Source: Bacteroidia bacterium
GTDB taxonomy: Bacteria > Bacteroidota > Bacteroidia > Bacteroidales > VadinHA17
Assembly (NCBI GenBank): GCA_026391475.1
Contig: JAPLED010000127.1
Span: 1-52,358, forward strand
Length of the DNA stretch: 52,358 bases
Reading direction: 5' to 3'
The number at the start of each line of letters is the position of its first letter. Position 1 is the stretch's first letter. Positions 17,139 to 26,607 of this stretch are shown here, piece after piece. The notes under the pieces are model-generated. The model had not been told where the DNA came from. It saw only the letters and a list, made by a program, of their open reading frames with translations, and did no database searches. The position numbers were made by a program, and so were the translations under genes.

Positions 17139-18128
17139 TTAAAATGATCTGTAACCGATTATTTCCCTTACTTCCCGTATAGTTTTTGAAGCACTTGCCC
17201 TGGCCTTTTCAGCGCCCGATGAAACAACTCTTGAGAGATATCTATTATCAGAGAGTATATCATTGATCCTCCTTCGAATAGGGTCTGTAACCCTGATAAT
17301 ATCCTCTGCAAGTTGCTTTTTCATGTCTCCATAACGGATTTCACAGGAAGCATATTTCTCTGTGAAAAATTTAACAGTATCCGGATCCGAAACAACATTC
17401 ATAATGGTAAAAAGGTTCTTCACCGGCTCAGATGGTTCCTGCCCCGGGGCTGCCGGTCCGGTATCGGTGACCGCTCTCATCACCTTTTTCCTTATTTCCT
17501 GCGGTGTATCGGAAAGAAAGACCCCGTTGCCTTCACTTTTACCCATTTTACCTGTTCCATCAAGTCCGGGTATTTTTACCAGCTGTTTACCAAAATTATA
17601 TGCGTCAGGTTCCGGAAAGTAATTAACATCATATATCATATTGAATCTCCTGGCAAACCTCCTTGTCATCTCAACGTGTTGCTCCTGATCTTTCCCGACG
17701 GGTACCTTGTTCGCTTTATGAATTATTATGTCGGCTGCCATCAGTACCGGATAGGTTAATAGTCCTGCATTGACATTATCGGGTTGTTTTCTTATTTCCT
17801 CCTTGAAAGAAGCAGTCCTTTCCAGTTCACCTACATAGGCATTCATATTCAGCAGCAGATATAACTCAGAGACTTCCGGAACATCACTCTGAATAAAAAC
17901 TGTTGCAATTTCCGGATCGATACCACATGCAAGATATTCTGCCAGAACCTGCTTAATATTACCATGAAGGTCTTCGGGTTTAGGATGAGTTGTAAGAGCA
18001 TGATAATCAGCAATAAAAAAATAGCAATTATTCTCCGTCTGCATTTTCAGAAAGTTCTTTATTGCACCAAAATAATTTCCAAGGTGCAGGTTTCCCGTTG
18101 ATCTGATGCCGCTCACTACTGTGTCCAT
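17139..18128 (-). CDS. trpS: Tryptophanyl-tRNA synthetase
   Basis: Charges tRNA(Trp). 329 residues, standard for bacterial TrpRS. The class I signature appears as GNLHLGNYFGAIKNF near residue 14, the tryptophan-pocket region as NMNAYVGELERTASFKE, and the second signature as KMGKSEGNGVFLSD (KMSKS variant with Gly) near residue 195. VGKDQEQHVEMTRR is also diagnostic. The start ATG at 18128 has the usual short MDTVVSGIRSTG lead. Monocistronic on the minus strand; its upstream region holds the small inverted-repeat element at 18160-18260, so its promoter may lie in or beside that element. Confidence 0.96.
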   Translation of the reverse strand: MDTVVSGIRSTGNLHLGNYFGAIKNFLKMQTENNCYFFIADYHALTTHPKPEDLHGNIKQVLAEYLACGIDPEIATVFIQSDVPEVSELYLLLNMNAYVGELERTASFKEEIRKQPDNVNAGLLTYPVLMAADIIIHKANKVPVGKDQEQHVEMTRRFARRFNMIYDVNYFPEPDAYNFGKQLVKIPGLDGTGKMGKSEGNGVFLSDTPQEIRKKVMRAVTDTGPAAPGQEPSEPVKNLFTIMNVVSDPDTVKFFTEKYASCEIRYGDMKKQLAEDIIRVTDPIRRRINDILSDNRYLSRVVSSGAEKARASASKTIREVREIIGYRSF

Positions 18129-18159
18129 TGTGCTATAAAATAAAAATACACCGCAAAGC

Positions 18160-18260
18160 TAATAAAAAAGGCGTTATGGCACAACGGCTCAATGGTACAA
18201 AGGCAAATCTATAAAACCATTAAGCCCTTACACCATTACATCGTTACTCCTTTTTTATTA
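18160..18260. repeat. 101-bp element with perfect 12-bp terminal inverted repeats
   Basis: The bases TAATAAAAAAGG at 18160-18171 recur as the exact reverse complement CCTTTTTTATTA at 18249-18260. The inner sequence is also weakly self-complementary (short repeats of the type CAATGGT, CCATTAAGCC, CACCATTACA). The whole interval is non-coding and sits between the divergent trpS and rbfA genes. It has the size and form of a miniature inverted-repeat element, but no target duplication is obvious. Confidence 0.5.
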
Positions 18261-18287
18261 CCTTTACCAGATTAAATAAAATTGGCC

Positions 18288-18626
18288 ATGGAATCGACAA
18301 GACAGAAAAAAGTATCGCGCTTAATCCTGAAAGAACTGGCCGATATCTTTCTCAAAAAAGGAAATGAATTCGCGCGCGGGAAATTGGTTTCAATCACAAG
18401 AGTAAGAGCCAGCCCCGATCTCTCTTTTGCAAAAGTCTATATAAGTATCTTCCCTCCAACAAACCAGGAAGATATTCTAAAAGCTATCCAGGAGCACAGC
18501 TCAAAGATCAGATTTGACCTGGGGCAAAAAGTCAGATCTCAGCTTCGGATTGTTCCTGATATTGCATTCCATATTGATGATAGCCTTGACTATATTGACA
18601 AAATAGACAAGTTGCTGAAATCATAG
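18288..18626 (+). CDS. rbfA: 30S ribosome-binding factor A
   Basis: About 112 residues of the RbfA family, which binds the 30S subunit and helps late 16S rRNA maturation, notably in the cold. Recognisable blocks are TRQKKVSRLILKELADIF, VSITRVRASPDLSFAKVYIS and a C-terminal VPDIAFHIDDSLDYIDKIDK. The frame can also begin at a TTG at 18282, but ATG 18288 (MESTRQ) is preferred. It leads a plus-strand run with a methyltransferase (5 bases apart) and a LolE-like permease (5 bases further), an order common in Bacteroidetes. Confidence 0.93.
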   Translation: MESTRQKKVSRLILKELADIFLKKGNEFARGKLVSITRVRASPDLSFAKVYISIFPPTNQEDILKAIQEHSSKIRFDLGQKVRSQLRIVPDIAFHIDDSLDYIDKIDKLLKS

Positions 18627-18631
18627 TATAT

Positions 18632-19441
18632 ATGCAGTACGAACCTATAAAAAGATCGCTTGGCAAATTCTTCGCAGGATCTTTGTTTATGAGAAAAACT
18701 CTCTATTTTCTACTTGACCTCCTGCTCCTCCGCACCTGGCATGTAAAAAAAGCATTACGAAAAATCGTCCGGCAATTTCCAGGAGACGCATCGGTTCTTG
18801 ATGCGGGTTCAGGATTTGGCCAGTACACTTGGCGCATGAGCAAAATGAATACCAGATGGAATATAAAAGCCATTGATATCAACAGTGAACAGATAGCAGA
18901 TTGCAACAGGTTTTTCGGAAAAACAGGTTTTTCGGACCGAGTAAAATTCCACACCGTGGATCTCACTGCTCTGGATGACCTCAACTGCTATAATATCATT
19001 TTGTCGGTTGATGTAATGGAACACATCGAAGAAGATGTTTTAGTCTTTAAAAACTTCTACAAGTCACTGAAAAAAAATGGCATCTTATTAATATCAACTC
19101 CTTCAGATAAAGGGGGATCAGATGTTCACAACGACAAAGAAGAATCTTTCATTGATGAACATGTAAGAGACGGATACAGCATTAATGATATAACCGAGAA
19201 ACTATCTCTGGCAGGCTTCAGGAATATTGAGGCAGGCTATACATACGGAAAACCAGGGAATATCTCATGGCGGTTGTCGATGAAATACCCGATAAAGATG
19301 CTCAATGCCTCTTATCTCTTTTTCATTATTCTCCCTTTTTATTATTTGATTTTTTTCCCCGTTTCAATAATACTTAACATTTTTGATCTCCGTTTAACCC
19401 ATAAAACCGGTACCGGATTACTTATTATCGCCAGAAAATAA
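18632..19441 (+). CDS. Class I SAM-dependent methyltransferase with C-terminal membrane helix
   Basis: 269 residues. The SAM-binding glycine motif is VLDAGSGFGQYTW at about residues 55-67, followed by the acidic ribose-binding residue in IKAIDINSEQI and the post-I motif IILSVDVMEHIEED. The order is that of the Methyltransf_11/25 families. The C-terminus adds a strongly hydrophobic helix (YLFFIILPFYYLIFFPVSI) that would tether the enzyme to the inner membrane, suggesting a lipid or quinone-like substrate. The substrate cannot be named from sequence. It is tightly packed between rbfA and the permease gene. Confidence 0.85.
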   Translation: MQYEPIKRSLGKFFAGSLFMRKTLYFLLDLLLLRTWHVKKALRKIVRQFPGDASVLDAGSGFGQYTWRMSKMNTRWNIKAIDINSEQIADCNRFFGKTGFSDRVKFHTVDLTALDDLNCYNIILSVDVMEHIEEDVLVFKNFYKSLKKNGILLISTPSDKGGSDVHNDKEESFIDEHVRDGYSINDITEKLSLAGFRNIEAGYTYGKPGNISWRLSMKYPIKMLNASYLFFIILPFYYLIFFPVSIILNIFDLRLTHKTGTGLLIIARK

Positions 19442-19446
19442 GAATA

Positions 19447-20670
19447 GTGAAACTCTCATTATACATAGCAAAAAGGTATCTGTTCGCAAAAAAATCGCGA
19501 AATGCAATAAACATAATATCGGCAGTCTCAGTTGCCGGTGTTGCTGTTGGTACTATGGCTCTGATAATTGTTCTTTCCGTTTTTAACGGACTTGAAACAA
19601 TGGTAAATGCTATTTTCAACACGTTTGACCCTGACATTAAGATAACTGCCGCAGAGGGTAAAACCTTTATTGCCGACACATCGCGTCTGAAACTGCTGGC
19701 AAATGTTGACGGGCTATCCTGTTATTCGCTTACTATTGAGGAAAATGCACTTCTGAAATATGGCGACAGACAATTTATTGCAACAATAAAAGGTGTTGAC
19801 GATAACTATGCAATGGTTACAAATATCGACAGTTCGATGTGGGAGGGTGATTTCACTCTGAGAAACGATAAAGGTCGATCGTATGCTATTCCCGGAATCG
19901 GAGTTGCTCAATACCTGGGGATCAGGGTTAATTTCATCACTCCATTAAATATAATCGTCATAAGAAATACAGGAAGTACCAATATCAATTCCGAAAATGC
20001 ATTAAAAGAGAGGTTTATTTTCCCATCCGGAATCTTTGAGGTTGAAAAAGAGTACGATTCAAAATATGTTTACATCCCGATTGAATTTGCCCGTGAACTA
20101 ACTGAAATTGAGAATGGTGTAACTTCTATTGAGATCAGATTCACAGACCAGGCCGATCCCAGGATTGCACAAAAAAATATCGTGAAAATTTTTGGTAAGG
20201 GTTTCGTCGTTCAGAACAGGTATGAACAACAAGAGATATTTTATAAGGTGATGCGGTCCGAAAGACTGGCCATCTTCTTCATCCTTACACTGATTCTTAT
20301 TGTTGCTTCTTTCAATATAATAGGTTCACTTACCATGCTGATAATTGAAAAAGAGCGTGACATAGAAATACTTAAGAGCCTTGGCGCTGATAACGATCTT
20401 ATCAGAAAGATTTTTATTTTTGAAGGATGGCTGATCTCTATAATCGGGGCAGTTGCCGGTATTATCCTGGGTTTTGCTATTTGCTGGCTTCAGCAAACAT
20501 TCGGACTTATAAAACTTCAGAGTGAATCTCTCATCATGGATTCTTACCCGGTAGTAATGAAGGTTAAAGATTTTATTATTGTTCCCGGAACAGTCCTGCT
20601 GATAGGCTATTGGGCTGCGTGGTACCCTGTAAGATTTCTTACAAAAAAATTCCTGAATAAGGACGTATAA
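19447..20670 (+). CDS. LolC/LolE-like ABC transporter permease (FtsX/MacB fold)
   Basis: 407 residues with the topology of lipoprotein-releasing permeases: a first helix (AINIISAVSVAGVAVGTMALIIVLSV split around the VAVGTMALIIVLS core), a large periplasmic MacB-like domain of about 220 residues, and three C-terminal helices containing the FtsX signature (KERDIEILKSLGADNDLIRKIF). LolCE pull lipoproteins from the inner membrane for delivery to the outer membrane, a heavily used route in Bacteroidetes. Start is GTG at 19447, giving KLSLYIAKRYLFAKKSRNA, the family's usual N-terminus. The ATPase subunit is not adjacent. Confidence 0.88.
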   Translation: MKLSLYIAKRYLFAKKSRNAINIISAVSVAGVAVGTMALIIVLSVFNGLETMVNAIFNTFDPDIKITAAEGKTFIADTSRLKLLANVDGLSCYSLTIEENALLKYGDRQFIATIKGVDDNYAMVTNIDSSMWEGDFTLRNDKGRSYAIPGIGVAQYLGIRVNFITPLNIIVIRNTGSTNINSENALKERFIFPSGIFEVEKEYDSKYVYIPIEFARELTEIENGVTSIEIRFTDQADPRIAQKNIVKIFGKGFVVQNRYEQQEIFYKVMRSERLAIFFILTLILIVASFNIIGSLTMLIIEKERDIEILKSLGADNDLIRKIFIFEGWLISIIGAVAGIILGFAICWLQQTFGLIKLQSESLIMDSYPVVMKVKDFIIVPGTVLLIGYWAAWYPVRFLTKKFLNKDV

Positions 20671-20755
20671 TAATCAATTACTATATTTACACATAAAGTC
20701 CGGATAAACATGTTACATACCAAAAAATGAGAATAAACCCTAATAATGAAGTACT

Positions 20756-21529
20756 ATGATCCGGTTTACGCTTCTCATAATGATACTGTTTTCATTAACA
20801 GCCGGCTCTTGTTCCAGCAGAAAGAATAAACTGGATCACAATGACCTGATACCTGAAAAGGAGCTGGTTTCTATTTTAACTGAAGTCCATATTGCCGACG
20901 GACTTCTTTCTCTTCAAAACATTCGTCACTGGTTTTCTTCCCTTGACTCTCTTAAAGCATATAACAACATCTTTGAAAAACATGGTTACTCAAAAGAAAC
21001 CATGGACAAAACAATGAAATATTATTTCATCAAAAAGCCCAAGCGACTAATTGTGATTTATGACCAGGTTCTTGGAAAATTAAGCGAGATGGAATCACTT
21101 CTTGAAAGAGAAGTTATACTGGCAGAAGGACGTATTAAAAACTTCTGGACAGGGAAGGAGTATTATTGCATCCCCGATCCGGCAGGAAACGATTCGACCC
21201 GGTTCGATATAACACTTAATAATCCGGGCATTTATACCCTGACATTTTCTGCCACTCTTTTCCCCGATGACCAGTCGGTGAACCCTCGAATAACCGCATA
21301 TTCGTGCCACCCCGACAGTATTGAAACAGGAGAGAGGGATTATGTAAAAACGATGAAATATATAAAAGATGGCCAGCCACATACCTATACCTTTATTTTT
21401 CGTGTCCCCGAAAAAAGAACTCTTCATCTGAGAGGCTGGCTCTATGATTTTGATAATAATCCTGATGAGTGGGGAAAACATGTGATAATAGAAAATATCT
21501 CAATTACCTATACCTCTGCGGCGGTATGA
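20756..21529 (+). CDS. DUF4296-like lipoprotein
   Basis: 257 residues. An N-terminal hydrophobic stretch ends in a lipobox-like TAGSC (Cys19). The next 90 residues (LIPEKELVSILTEVHIADGLL through MKYYFIKKPKRLIVIYDQVL) follow the pattern of the Bacteroidetes DUF4296 family: short helices with a conserved IP-x-(E/D)-x-(L/M)-x-x-IL-x-(D/E)-x-H-x-A-D. The C-terminal half looks like a beta-sandwich and is not family-typical. Function unknown; the protein is probably anchored in a membrane. Its stop overlaps the start of the next gene (ATGA), so they are co-translated. Confidence 0.65.
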   Translation: MIRFTLLIMILFSLTAGSCSSRKNKLDHNDLIPEKELVSILTEVHIADGLLSLQNIRHWFSSLDSLKAYNNIFEKHGYSKETMDKTMKYYFIKKPKRLIVIYDQVLGKLSEMESLLEREVILAEGRIKNFWTGKEYYCIPDPAGNDSTRFDITLNNPGIYTLTFSATLFPDDQSVNPRITAYSCHPDSIETGERDYVKTMKYIKDGQPHTYTFIFRVPEKRTLHLRGWLYDFDNNPDEWGKHVIIENISITYTSAAV

Positions 21530-22701
21530 AGCGCTTTTCTGCCCAGTACATTATTACAAATTCCGGTCCTCCGCTTAAAAGAGCAGTGATAACGACTGAG
21601 AATGATGGTACTATTTTAAGTATTGAGGATACGGGCGGAAATCTTGAAGAAAAGCAATCAGTAGAATTTTATAATGGTATTATCATTCCCGGTTTTGTGA
21701 ATTGCCATTGTCATCTTGAGCTGTCACATATGAAAGGCTCTATCGCCCAGGGCAGTTGTTTAGGAGGTTTTGTTGAACAGGTCAGAAACACCAGAGATAA
21801 TAATAGTGAAAGCATCATTGCCTCTGCATGCTCTGCAGATAATGAAATGTATAGCGAAGGAATAGTTCTGTGCGCAGATATTTGTAATACTTCCCTCTCC
21901 TTCAACATAAAAAGAGAAAGCAGGATCAGTTACATTAACCTTCTTGAAGTTTTTGGAATTGACGCGGAAAAGGCCAGCCGGCGTATGGATGAAATAATCA
22001 AAGTCGCAGAAACAGCTGAGGATATGAACCTTCCTTTCTCGATTGTCCCCCACTCTGCTTATTCAATGTCGCTGTCTCTATTACGGCTTCTCAGGGGAAA
22101 AAGTGATAACAACAAGGTTACCTCTATTCATTTTATGGAGACATCCGGAGAAAAGGCTTTCCTTGAAAATCATTCCGGCCCTTTAATGGCTTCATACAAA
22201 CTATCCGGATTAATTCCCTCCAGGCTGGAAACAGTTAAAAGCCATATTGATGCTGTTTTGAATGAAATATCCCTTTCCGGCAACCTGATCCTTGTCCATA
22301 ATACCTTTGCCGACAGAGAGACCATTAGAAAGATTAAGAAGAGAAAGAATTTATTCTGGTGCCTTTGTCCAAATTCAAATATTTACATCGAGAATGAAAT
22401 ACCGCCTCTTGATTTGCTTATTGAGGAGGATTGTGAAATCGTTATCGGGACCGACAGCCTGGCTTCGAATAATAAACTTAGCATCCTCGAAGAACTTAAA
22501 ACCCTTCAGTTTAATTTCCCTGCTGTATCAATTGAAGAATTAGTCCGCTGGGCGACTGTAAACGGTGCTAAAGCGCTGCGAGAGGAGGGCCGGTTTGGAA
22601 AGATTAAATCCGGTAAAAAGCCAGGGCTGCTTCTTCTTCAGAATGTTGACCTTAATAATATGAAACTCCTCCCCGGAAGTTTTGTCACCCGGCTAATTTA
22701 G
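21526..22701 (+). CDS. Metal-dependent amidohydrolase (SAH/aminodeoxyfutalosine deaminase-like)
   Basis: About 391 residues of the amidohydrolase superfamily. Metal ligands are visible in order: HCHLELSH at about residues 58-65, a histidine in SIHFMETSGE, a histidine in LVHNTFADRE, and the aspartate in IGTDSLASN. The NCHCHLELSHMKG form and the CPNSNIYIENEIPPLDLL block match the branch annotated as S-adenosylhomocysteine or aminodeoxyfutalosine deaminases in Bacteroidetes; the exact substrate is not determined. The frame is open 19 codons upstream, but those overlap the previous gene; ATG 21526 overlaps its stop by four bases and is the likely start. Confidence 0.8.
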   Translation: MKRFSAQYIITNSGPPLKRAVITTENDGTILSIEDTGGNLEEKQSVEFYNGIIIPGFVNCHCHLELSHMKGSIAQGSCLGGFVEQVRNTRDNNSESIIASACSADNEMYSEGIVLCADICNTSLSFNIKRESRISYINLLEVFGIDAEKASRRMDEIIKVAETAEDMNLPFSIVPHSAYSMSLSLLRLLRGKSDNNKVTSIHFMETSGEKAFLENHSGPLMASYKLSGLIPSRLETVKSHIDAVLNEISLSGNLILVHNTFADRETIRKIKKRKNLFWCLCPNSNIYIENEIPPLDLLIEEDCEIVIGTDSLASNNKLSILEELKTLQFNFPAVSIEELVRWATVNGAKALREEGRFGKIKSGKKPGLLLLQNVDLNNMKLLPGSFVTRLI

Positions 22702-22754
22702 ATAGAGTATTCTGCAATTTATGTTAATTTTGAATCCGGTAAAAGGGAGCGAAA

Positions 22755-23537
22755 ATGGCTACATTTCTTTTTGATGAGATAATATTCGGCCCGGTGAAAA
22801 GCAGAAGACTGGGTGTATCGCTTGGAATAAATCTGTTACCCACCAAAAGAAAGATCTGTAATTTCAATTGCATCTACTGCGAATGTGGCTGGACCCGGGA
22901 TATTGAAAAAGCGGTCAGCCATCTTCCCCGCCGCGAAGAGGTATATGAGGCACTCGATATTAAACTCTCCGGGATGAAAGCAAAGAGCGAGTCGCCCGAT
23001 GTAATTACATATGCAGGAAACGGAGAGCCCACTCTTCACCCCGAATTCCCAGGAATAATTGATGACAGTATAATTTTAAGAGACAAGTACTTCCCAAAAG
23101 CTAAAATCTCAGTACTGTCAAACTCCACTACAATAACAAATCCTCATGTAAAAGCAGCTTTGTTAAAAGTCGATATGAACATTCTTAAACTCGACTCTGC
23201 TATTGATTCAACCATGAAGATACATAACCAGCCACGTGTTAATATTAATGTGAAAGAACTTATTAATAACCTGGCCGGATTTAATGGGAAGCTTATCATA
23301 CAGACACTTTTTATCCGCGGGATATACAACAACAAAGTTATCGACAATACAACTCCTGCAGAAATTAATGCATGGCTTCAGGCAATTGAAAAAATAAAGC
23401 CTTCGGAAGTGATGATCTATACGATATCGAGGGATACACCGGAAGACGGGCAACTAAATAAAGTACCTGTTAAAGAACTCAGGGGAATAGCTGCATTGGT
23501 TGAAAAACTGGGTATTAAAACACAGGTTTCGGGTTAA
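22755..23537 (+). CDS. Radical SAM protein (COG0731-like)
   Basis: 260 residues. The 4Fe-4S cluster motif is CNFNCIYC (Cys35, Cys39, Cys42), followed by TYAGNGEPTLHPEFP, the glycine-rich SAM-binding segment of this branch, and ISVLSNSTTI. The N-terminal block FGPVKSRRLGVSLGINLLP is diagnostic of a widespread family related to wyosine-synthesis radical SAM enzymes but lacking their extra domains. The reaction is unknown. It ends in a four-base tail-to-tail overlap with rpoN. A GGGAGC before the ATG may be a weak ribosome binding site. Confidence 0.88.
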   Translation: MATFLFDEIIFGPVKSRRLGVSLGINLLPTKRKICNFNCIYCECGWTRDIEKAVSHLPRREEVYEALDIKLSGMKAKSESPDVITYAGNGEPTLHPEFPGIIDDSIILRDKYFPKAKISVLSNSTTITNPHVKAALLKVDMNILKLDSAIDSTMKIHNQPRVNINVKELINNLAGFNGKLIIQTLFIRGIYNNKVIDNTTPAEINAWLQAIEKIKPSEVMIYTISRDTPEDGQLNKVPVKELRGIAALVEKLGIKTQVSG

Positions 23538-24991
23538 ATCTCCCTCCTCAGCCTGGCAACCGGAATATTAAGTTGTTCACGGTATTTTGCGACAGTCCTT
23601 CGTGCTATCTGGTATCCCTTTTCCTGGAGGATTTCAGTAAGTCTCTCATCGGTTAATGGTTTGCGTTTTTGTTCGTTTTCGATACAGTCCTGCAAAATCC
23701 TTTTGATCTCCCTTGTTGAAACTTCTTCTCCGCTATCTGTCTGAAGCCCTTCTGAAAAGAAAAACTTCAGAGGAAATATTCCAAAGTGTGTTTGTATATA
23801 TTTGCTGTTGGCAACCCTTGAGACTGTTGAAATGTCGAGTCCGGTCATTTCAGCAACATCTTTCAGGATCATCGGTTTTAGTTTTGTTTCATCCCCGTCA
23901 ATGAAATATTCCTGCTGGTATTCCAGGATTGCATTCATGGTCAGAAGAAGAGTGTTCTGCCGCTGCCTTATTGCATCGATAAACCATTTAGCTGAATCAA
24001 TTTTCTGCTTTACAAACAGGACAGCATCTTTCATCTCTTTTTTCTGGCTTTTATCTCTACTGTAAGTATGAAGCATTTCGTTATATGCGGCGCTTAACCT
24101 GAGCTCTGGAAGGTTTCGTGAATTAAGATGCAGGTCGAAACCCTCCTCAGAAAGCTCCAGAATAAAATCCGGAATTATTGGTTGCGATGTTTTATTAAAA
24201 GGATCGCTGTAAACGCCACCGGGCTTGGGGTTGAGTTTCAGCACCTCATCAATTGCTGCTTTAAGATCATTTTCGGTGATTTCCAGTCTTGCAATAATTT
24301 TATCGTAATGCCTTTTGGTAAATTCTTCGAAATGTGAGTCGAGAATTGTATACGCAAGATTCATGGAAGGTTGCGATTTGTCTTTCTTTTCAATCTGAAG
24401 CAGAAGGCATTCCCTGAGGGTTCTTGCCCCTACTCCTGCCGGTTCAAGATCCTGAATTATTTTAAGTACCTCTTCCAGTTCGCTCTCTGTTGTTTCAACA
24501 TTCTGAAGGAAAGCAAGATCATCAACAATATTAATAAGTTCTCTTCTCAGATATCCATCATCATCGATATTGCCGAGAATGTATTCTCCAAGAATTTTCT
24601 GTTTATCGGAAAGGTCTCTGAGACCGAGTTGCGACTCGAGATGCTCATGAAATGAAAATCCTACCGAAAAGGGGATCTCTGTTCTTTTATCTTCATCTTT
24701 GCTGTAGTTTTTTGCCTGCAGACGATAATCAGGAATATCGTCCTCTTCAATATAATCATCCAGAGTGAATTCCTCCTGATCTTTGTCTGTCTTCTCGAAT
24801 TGTTCTTCCTCTTCAGCTTCTGAAGGGATATCTTCTTCCTCCTGACCCTCTTCAAGGGCAGGGTTTTCCTCCAGTTCTTTTTTTATCCGCTGCTCAATCT
24901 GCAAAGTAGGAACCTCCAGCAGTTTGATCATCTGGATCTGCTGCGGGGAAAGCTTCTGAAGCAACTTCTGCTGTAACCTTTGATTTAACAT
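23534..24991 (-). CDS. rpoN: RNA polymerase sigma-54 factor
   Basis: 485 residues, normal for RpoN. The glutamine/leucine-rich region I is at the N-terminus (LQQKLLQKLSPQQIQMIKLL), an acidic region II follows (EEGQEEEDIPSEAEEEE), then the core-binding domain and the C-terminal DNA-binding part ending with the RpoN box (ARRTVAKYREQLNI). The helix-turn-helix is around MTGLDISTVSRVANSKYIQT. Sigma-54 recognises -24/-12 promoters and needs an enhancer-binding ATPase. It lies 39 bases after asnS on the same strand; a minus-strand TACTTTTG (25006-25013) matches the Bacteroidetes -7 box and could give it its own promoter. Confidence 0.96.
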   Translation of the reverse strand: MLNQRLQQKLLQKLSPQQIQMIKLLEVPTLQIEQRIKKELEENPALEEGQEEEDIPSEAEEEEQFEKTDKDQEEFTLDDYIEEDDIPDYRLQAKNYSKDEDKRTEIPFSVGFSFHEHLESQLGLRDLSDKQKILGEYILGNIDDDGYLRRELINIVDDLAFLQNVETTESELEEVLKIIQDLEPAGVGARTLRECLLLQIEKKDKSQPSMNLAYTILDSHFEEFTKRHYDKIIARLEITENDLKAAIDEVLKLNPKPGGVYSDPFNKTSQPIIPDFILELSEEGFDLHLNSRNLPELRLSAAYNEMLHTYSRDKSQKKEMKDAVLFVKQKIDSAKWFIDAIRQRQNTLLLTMNAILEYQQEYFIDGDETKLKPMILKDVAEMTGLDISTVSRVANSKYIQTHFGIFPLKFFFSEGLQTDSGEEVSTREIKRILQDCIENEQKRKPLTDERLTEILQEKGYQIARRTVAKYREQLNIPVARLRREI

Positions 24992-25030
24992 CCGCTTCTT
25001 TTCAACAAAAGTATTCCGGAATGAGTTTTT

Positions 25031-26419
25031 CTAAAATTCAGCATTCTTTGGTGTTCTTGGAAAGGGTATCACATCCCTGATATTTGACATCCCGGTAACA
25101 AACAATATCAACCTTTCAAATCCCAGTCCGAATCCGCTGTGAGGTGCTGTCCCGAACTTTCTTGCATCCAGGTACCACCCAAGATCCTTCTCAGGCAATT
25201 TCATCTCCTTTATTCTGTCAAGCAACCTGTCATATTGCTCTTCTCTTTGCGATCCGCCGATTATTTCACCAATTCCCGGGAACAGAACATCCATGGCTCT
25301 TACCGTCTTGCCATCATCGTTCTGCTTCATATAAAAAGCCTTTATCTCTTTTGGATAATCGGTAAGTATCACAGGCCGTTTGAAGTGCTCTTCAACAAGA
25401 TACCTTTCATGTTCAGCCTGCAGATCGCGGCCCCAGCCAACCTGGTATTCCCACTTTTTCCCTGAAGCAGAGAGAATTGACACAGCTTCAGTATAAGTTA
25501 TTCTTACGAATTCATTTTCAAGAACAAATTTAAGCCTTTCAATAAGTGCTTTATCAATCATATTATTGAGGAACTCAAGATCTTCGTGGCAGTTATCAAG
25601 CGCATATTTAATGAGATATTTTACAAACTCTTCTGCAAGATCCATATTGTCGTTAAGGTCATAGAATGACATCTCCGGCTCTATCATCCAGAACTCTGCA
25701 AGGTGACGTGGAGTATTTGAGTTTTCTGCCCTGAAAGTTGGTCCGAAGGTGTAGATATCACCTAATGCAAGAGCACCAAGTTCTCCTTCGAGCTGACCGG
25801 AAACTGTAAGGTTAGTCTCCTTTCCGAAGAAATCGTTTCTGAAATCTACAGATCCGTCCTCATTACGAGGCATATTTTTCAGATCCATAGTTGTAACATG
25901 GAACATTTCACCTGCACCTTCGGCATCGCTTCCTGTAATTATCGGGGTATGAAGATAAAAGAATCCCTTGCCATTGAAATATTTGTGAATTGCAAATGCC
26001 ATTGCGTGTCTTATTCTGAAAACTGCACCGAAGGTATTTGTTCTGAAACGGAGGTGAGCAATTTCCCTGAGGAACTCCATTGAATGACCCTTCTTCTGAA
26101 GTGGATATGTTTCAGGATCGCTTTTGCCATATATCTCAATAGATTTTGCATTTATCTCAAAGCTTTGTCCCTGACCCTGTGATTCGACCAGTTTTCCTGT
26201 TACTGCCAGGCAAGCGCCGGTTGTGATATCCTTTAACATATCTTCTTTAAATGATGCAGTATCAACAACTATCTGGATGTTTTTGATAGTCGATCCGTCA
26301 TTCAGAGCAATGAATATAATGTTTTTATTCTCCCTTTTTGTTCTTACCCAACCTTTAACAAGCACATTTGATCCTAACCTGGGGGAGGATAACAATTTTT
26401 TTACTTTTTTCCGTTTCAT
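25031..26419 (-). CDS. asnS: Asparaginyl-tRNA synthetase
   Basis: About 462 residues of a class II aminoacyl-tRNA synthetase. An N-terminal OB-fold anticodon-binding domain ([25 protein letters not shown]) is followed by the catalytic core: motif 2 in [19 protein letters not shown], and motif 3 in [16 protein letters not shown]. Asn rather than Asp specificity is indicated by overall similarity of blocks such as GEMFHVTT and [18 protein letters not shown]. The frame opens three codons earlier (26428); MKRKKV is preferred. A minus-strand TAATTTTG at 26453-26460 is a plausible -7 box. Confidence 0.95.
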   Translation of the reverse strand: MKRKKVKKLLSSPRLGSNVLVKGWVRTKRENKNIIFIALNDGSTIKNIQIVVDTASFKEDMLKDITTGACLAVTGKLVESQGQGQSFEINAKSIEIYGKSDPETYPLQKKGHSMEFLREIAHLRFRTNTFGAVFRIRHAMAFAIHKYFNGKGFFYLHTPIITGSDAEGAGEMFHVTTMDLKNMPRNEDGSVDFRNDFFGKETNLTVSGQLEGELGALALGDIYTFGPTFRAENSNTPRHLAEFWMIEPEMSFYDLNDNMDLAEEFVKYLIKYALDNCHEDLEFLNNMIDKALIERLKFVLENEFVRITYTEAVSILSASGKKWEYQVGWGRDLQAEHERYLVEEHFKRPVILTDYPKEIKAFYMKQNDDGKTVRAMDVLFPGIGEIIGGSQREEQYDRLLDRIKEMKLPEKDLGWYLDARKFGTAPHSGFGLGFERLILFVTGMSNIRDVIPFPRTPKNAEF

Positions 26420-26525
26420 AATGATCAATAATTTTCACTAAAAATAACTCGGCAAAATTAATAAATAATATTTACCCAATATTACAGTTATTATCAGTAA
26501 GGTAAAGCACCCAATTATTAATCGG

Positions 26526-26556
26526 TTTGAAAATTGGTAAAATCTGAATAAATTTG
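26526..26556 (+). promoter_or_regulatory. Bacteroidetes-type promoter for gldA
   Basis: TTTG at 26526-26529 and TAAATTTG at 26549-26556 are separated by exactly 19 bases, an ideal match to the Bacteroidetes housekeeping promoter. The start codon of the ATPase gene is about 50 bases downstream. Confidence 0.65.
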
Positions 26557-26607
26557 GATATTAAATTGAAAATTGTTAAGAACAATGGCTGAAACAATAA
26601 CCGGCTT

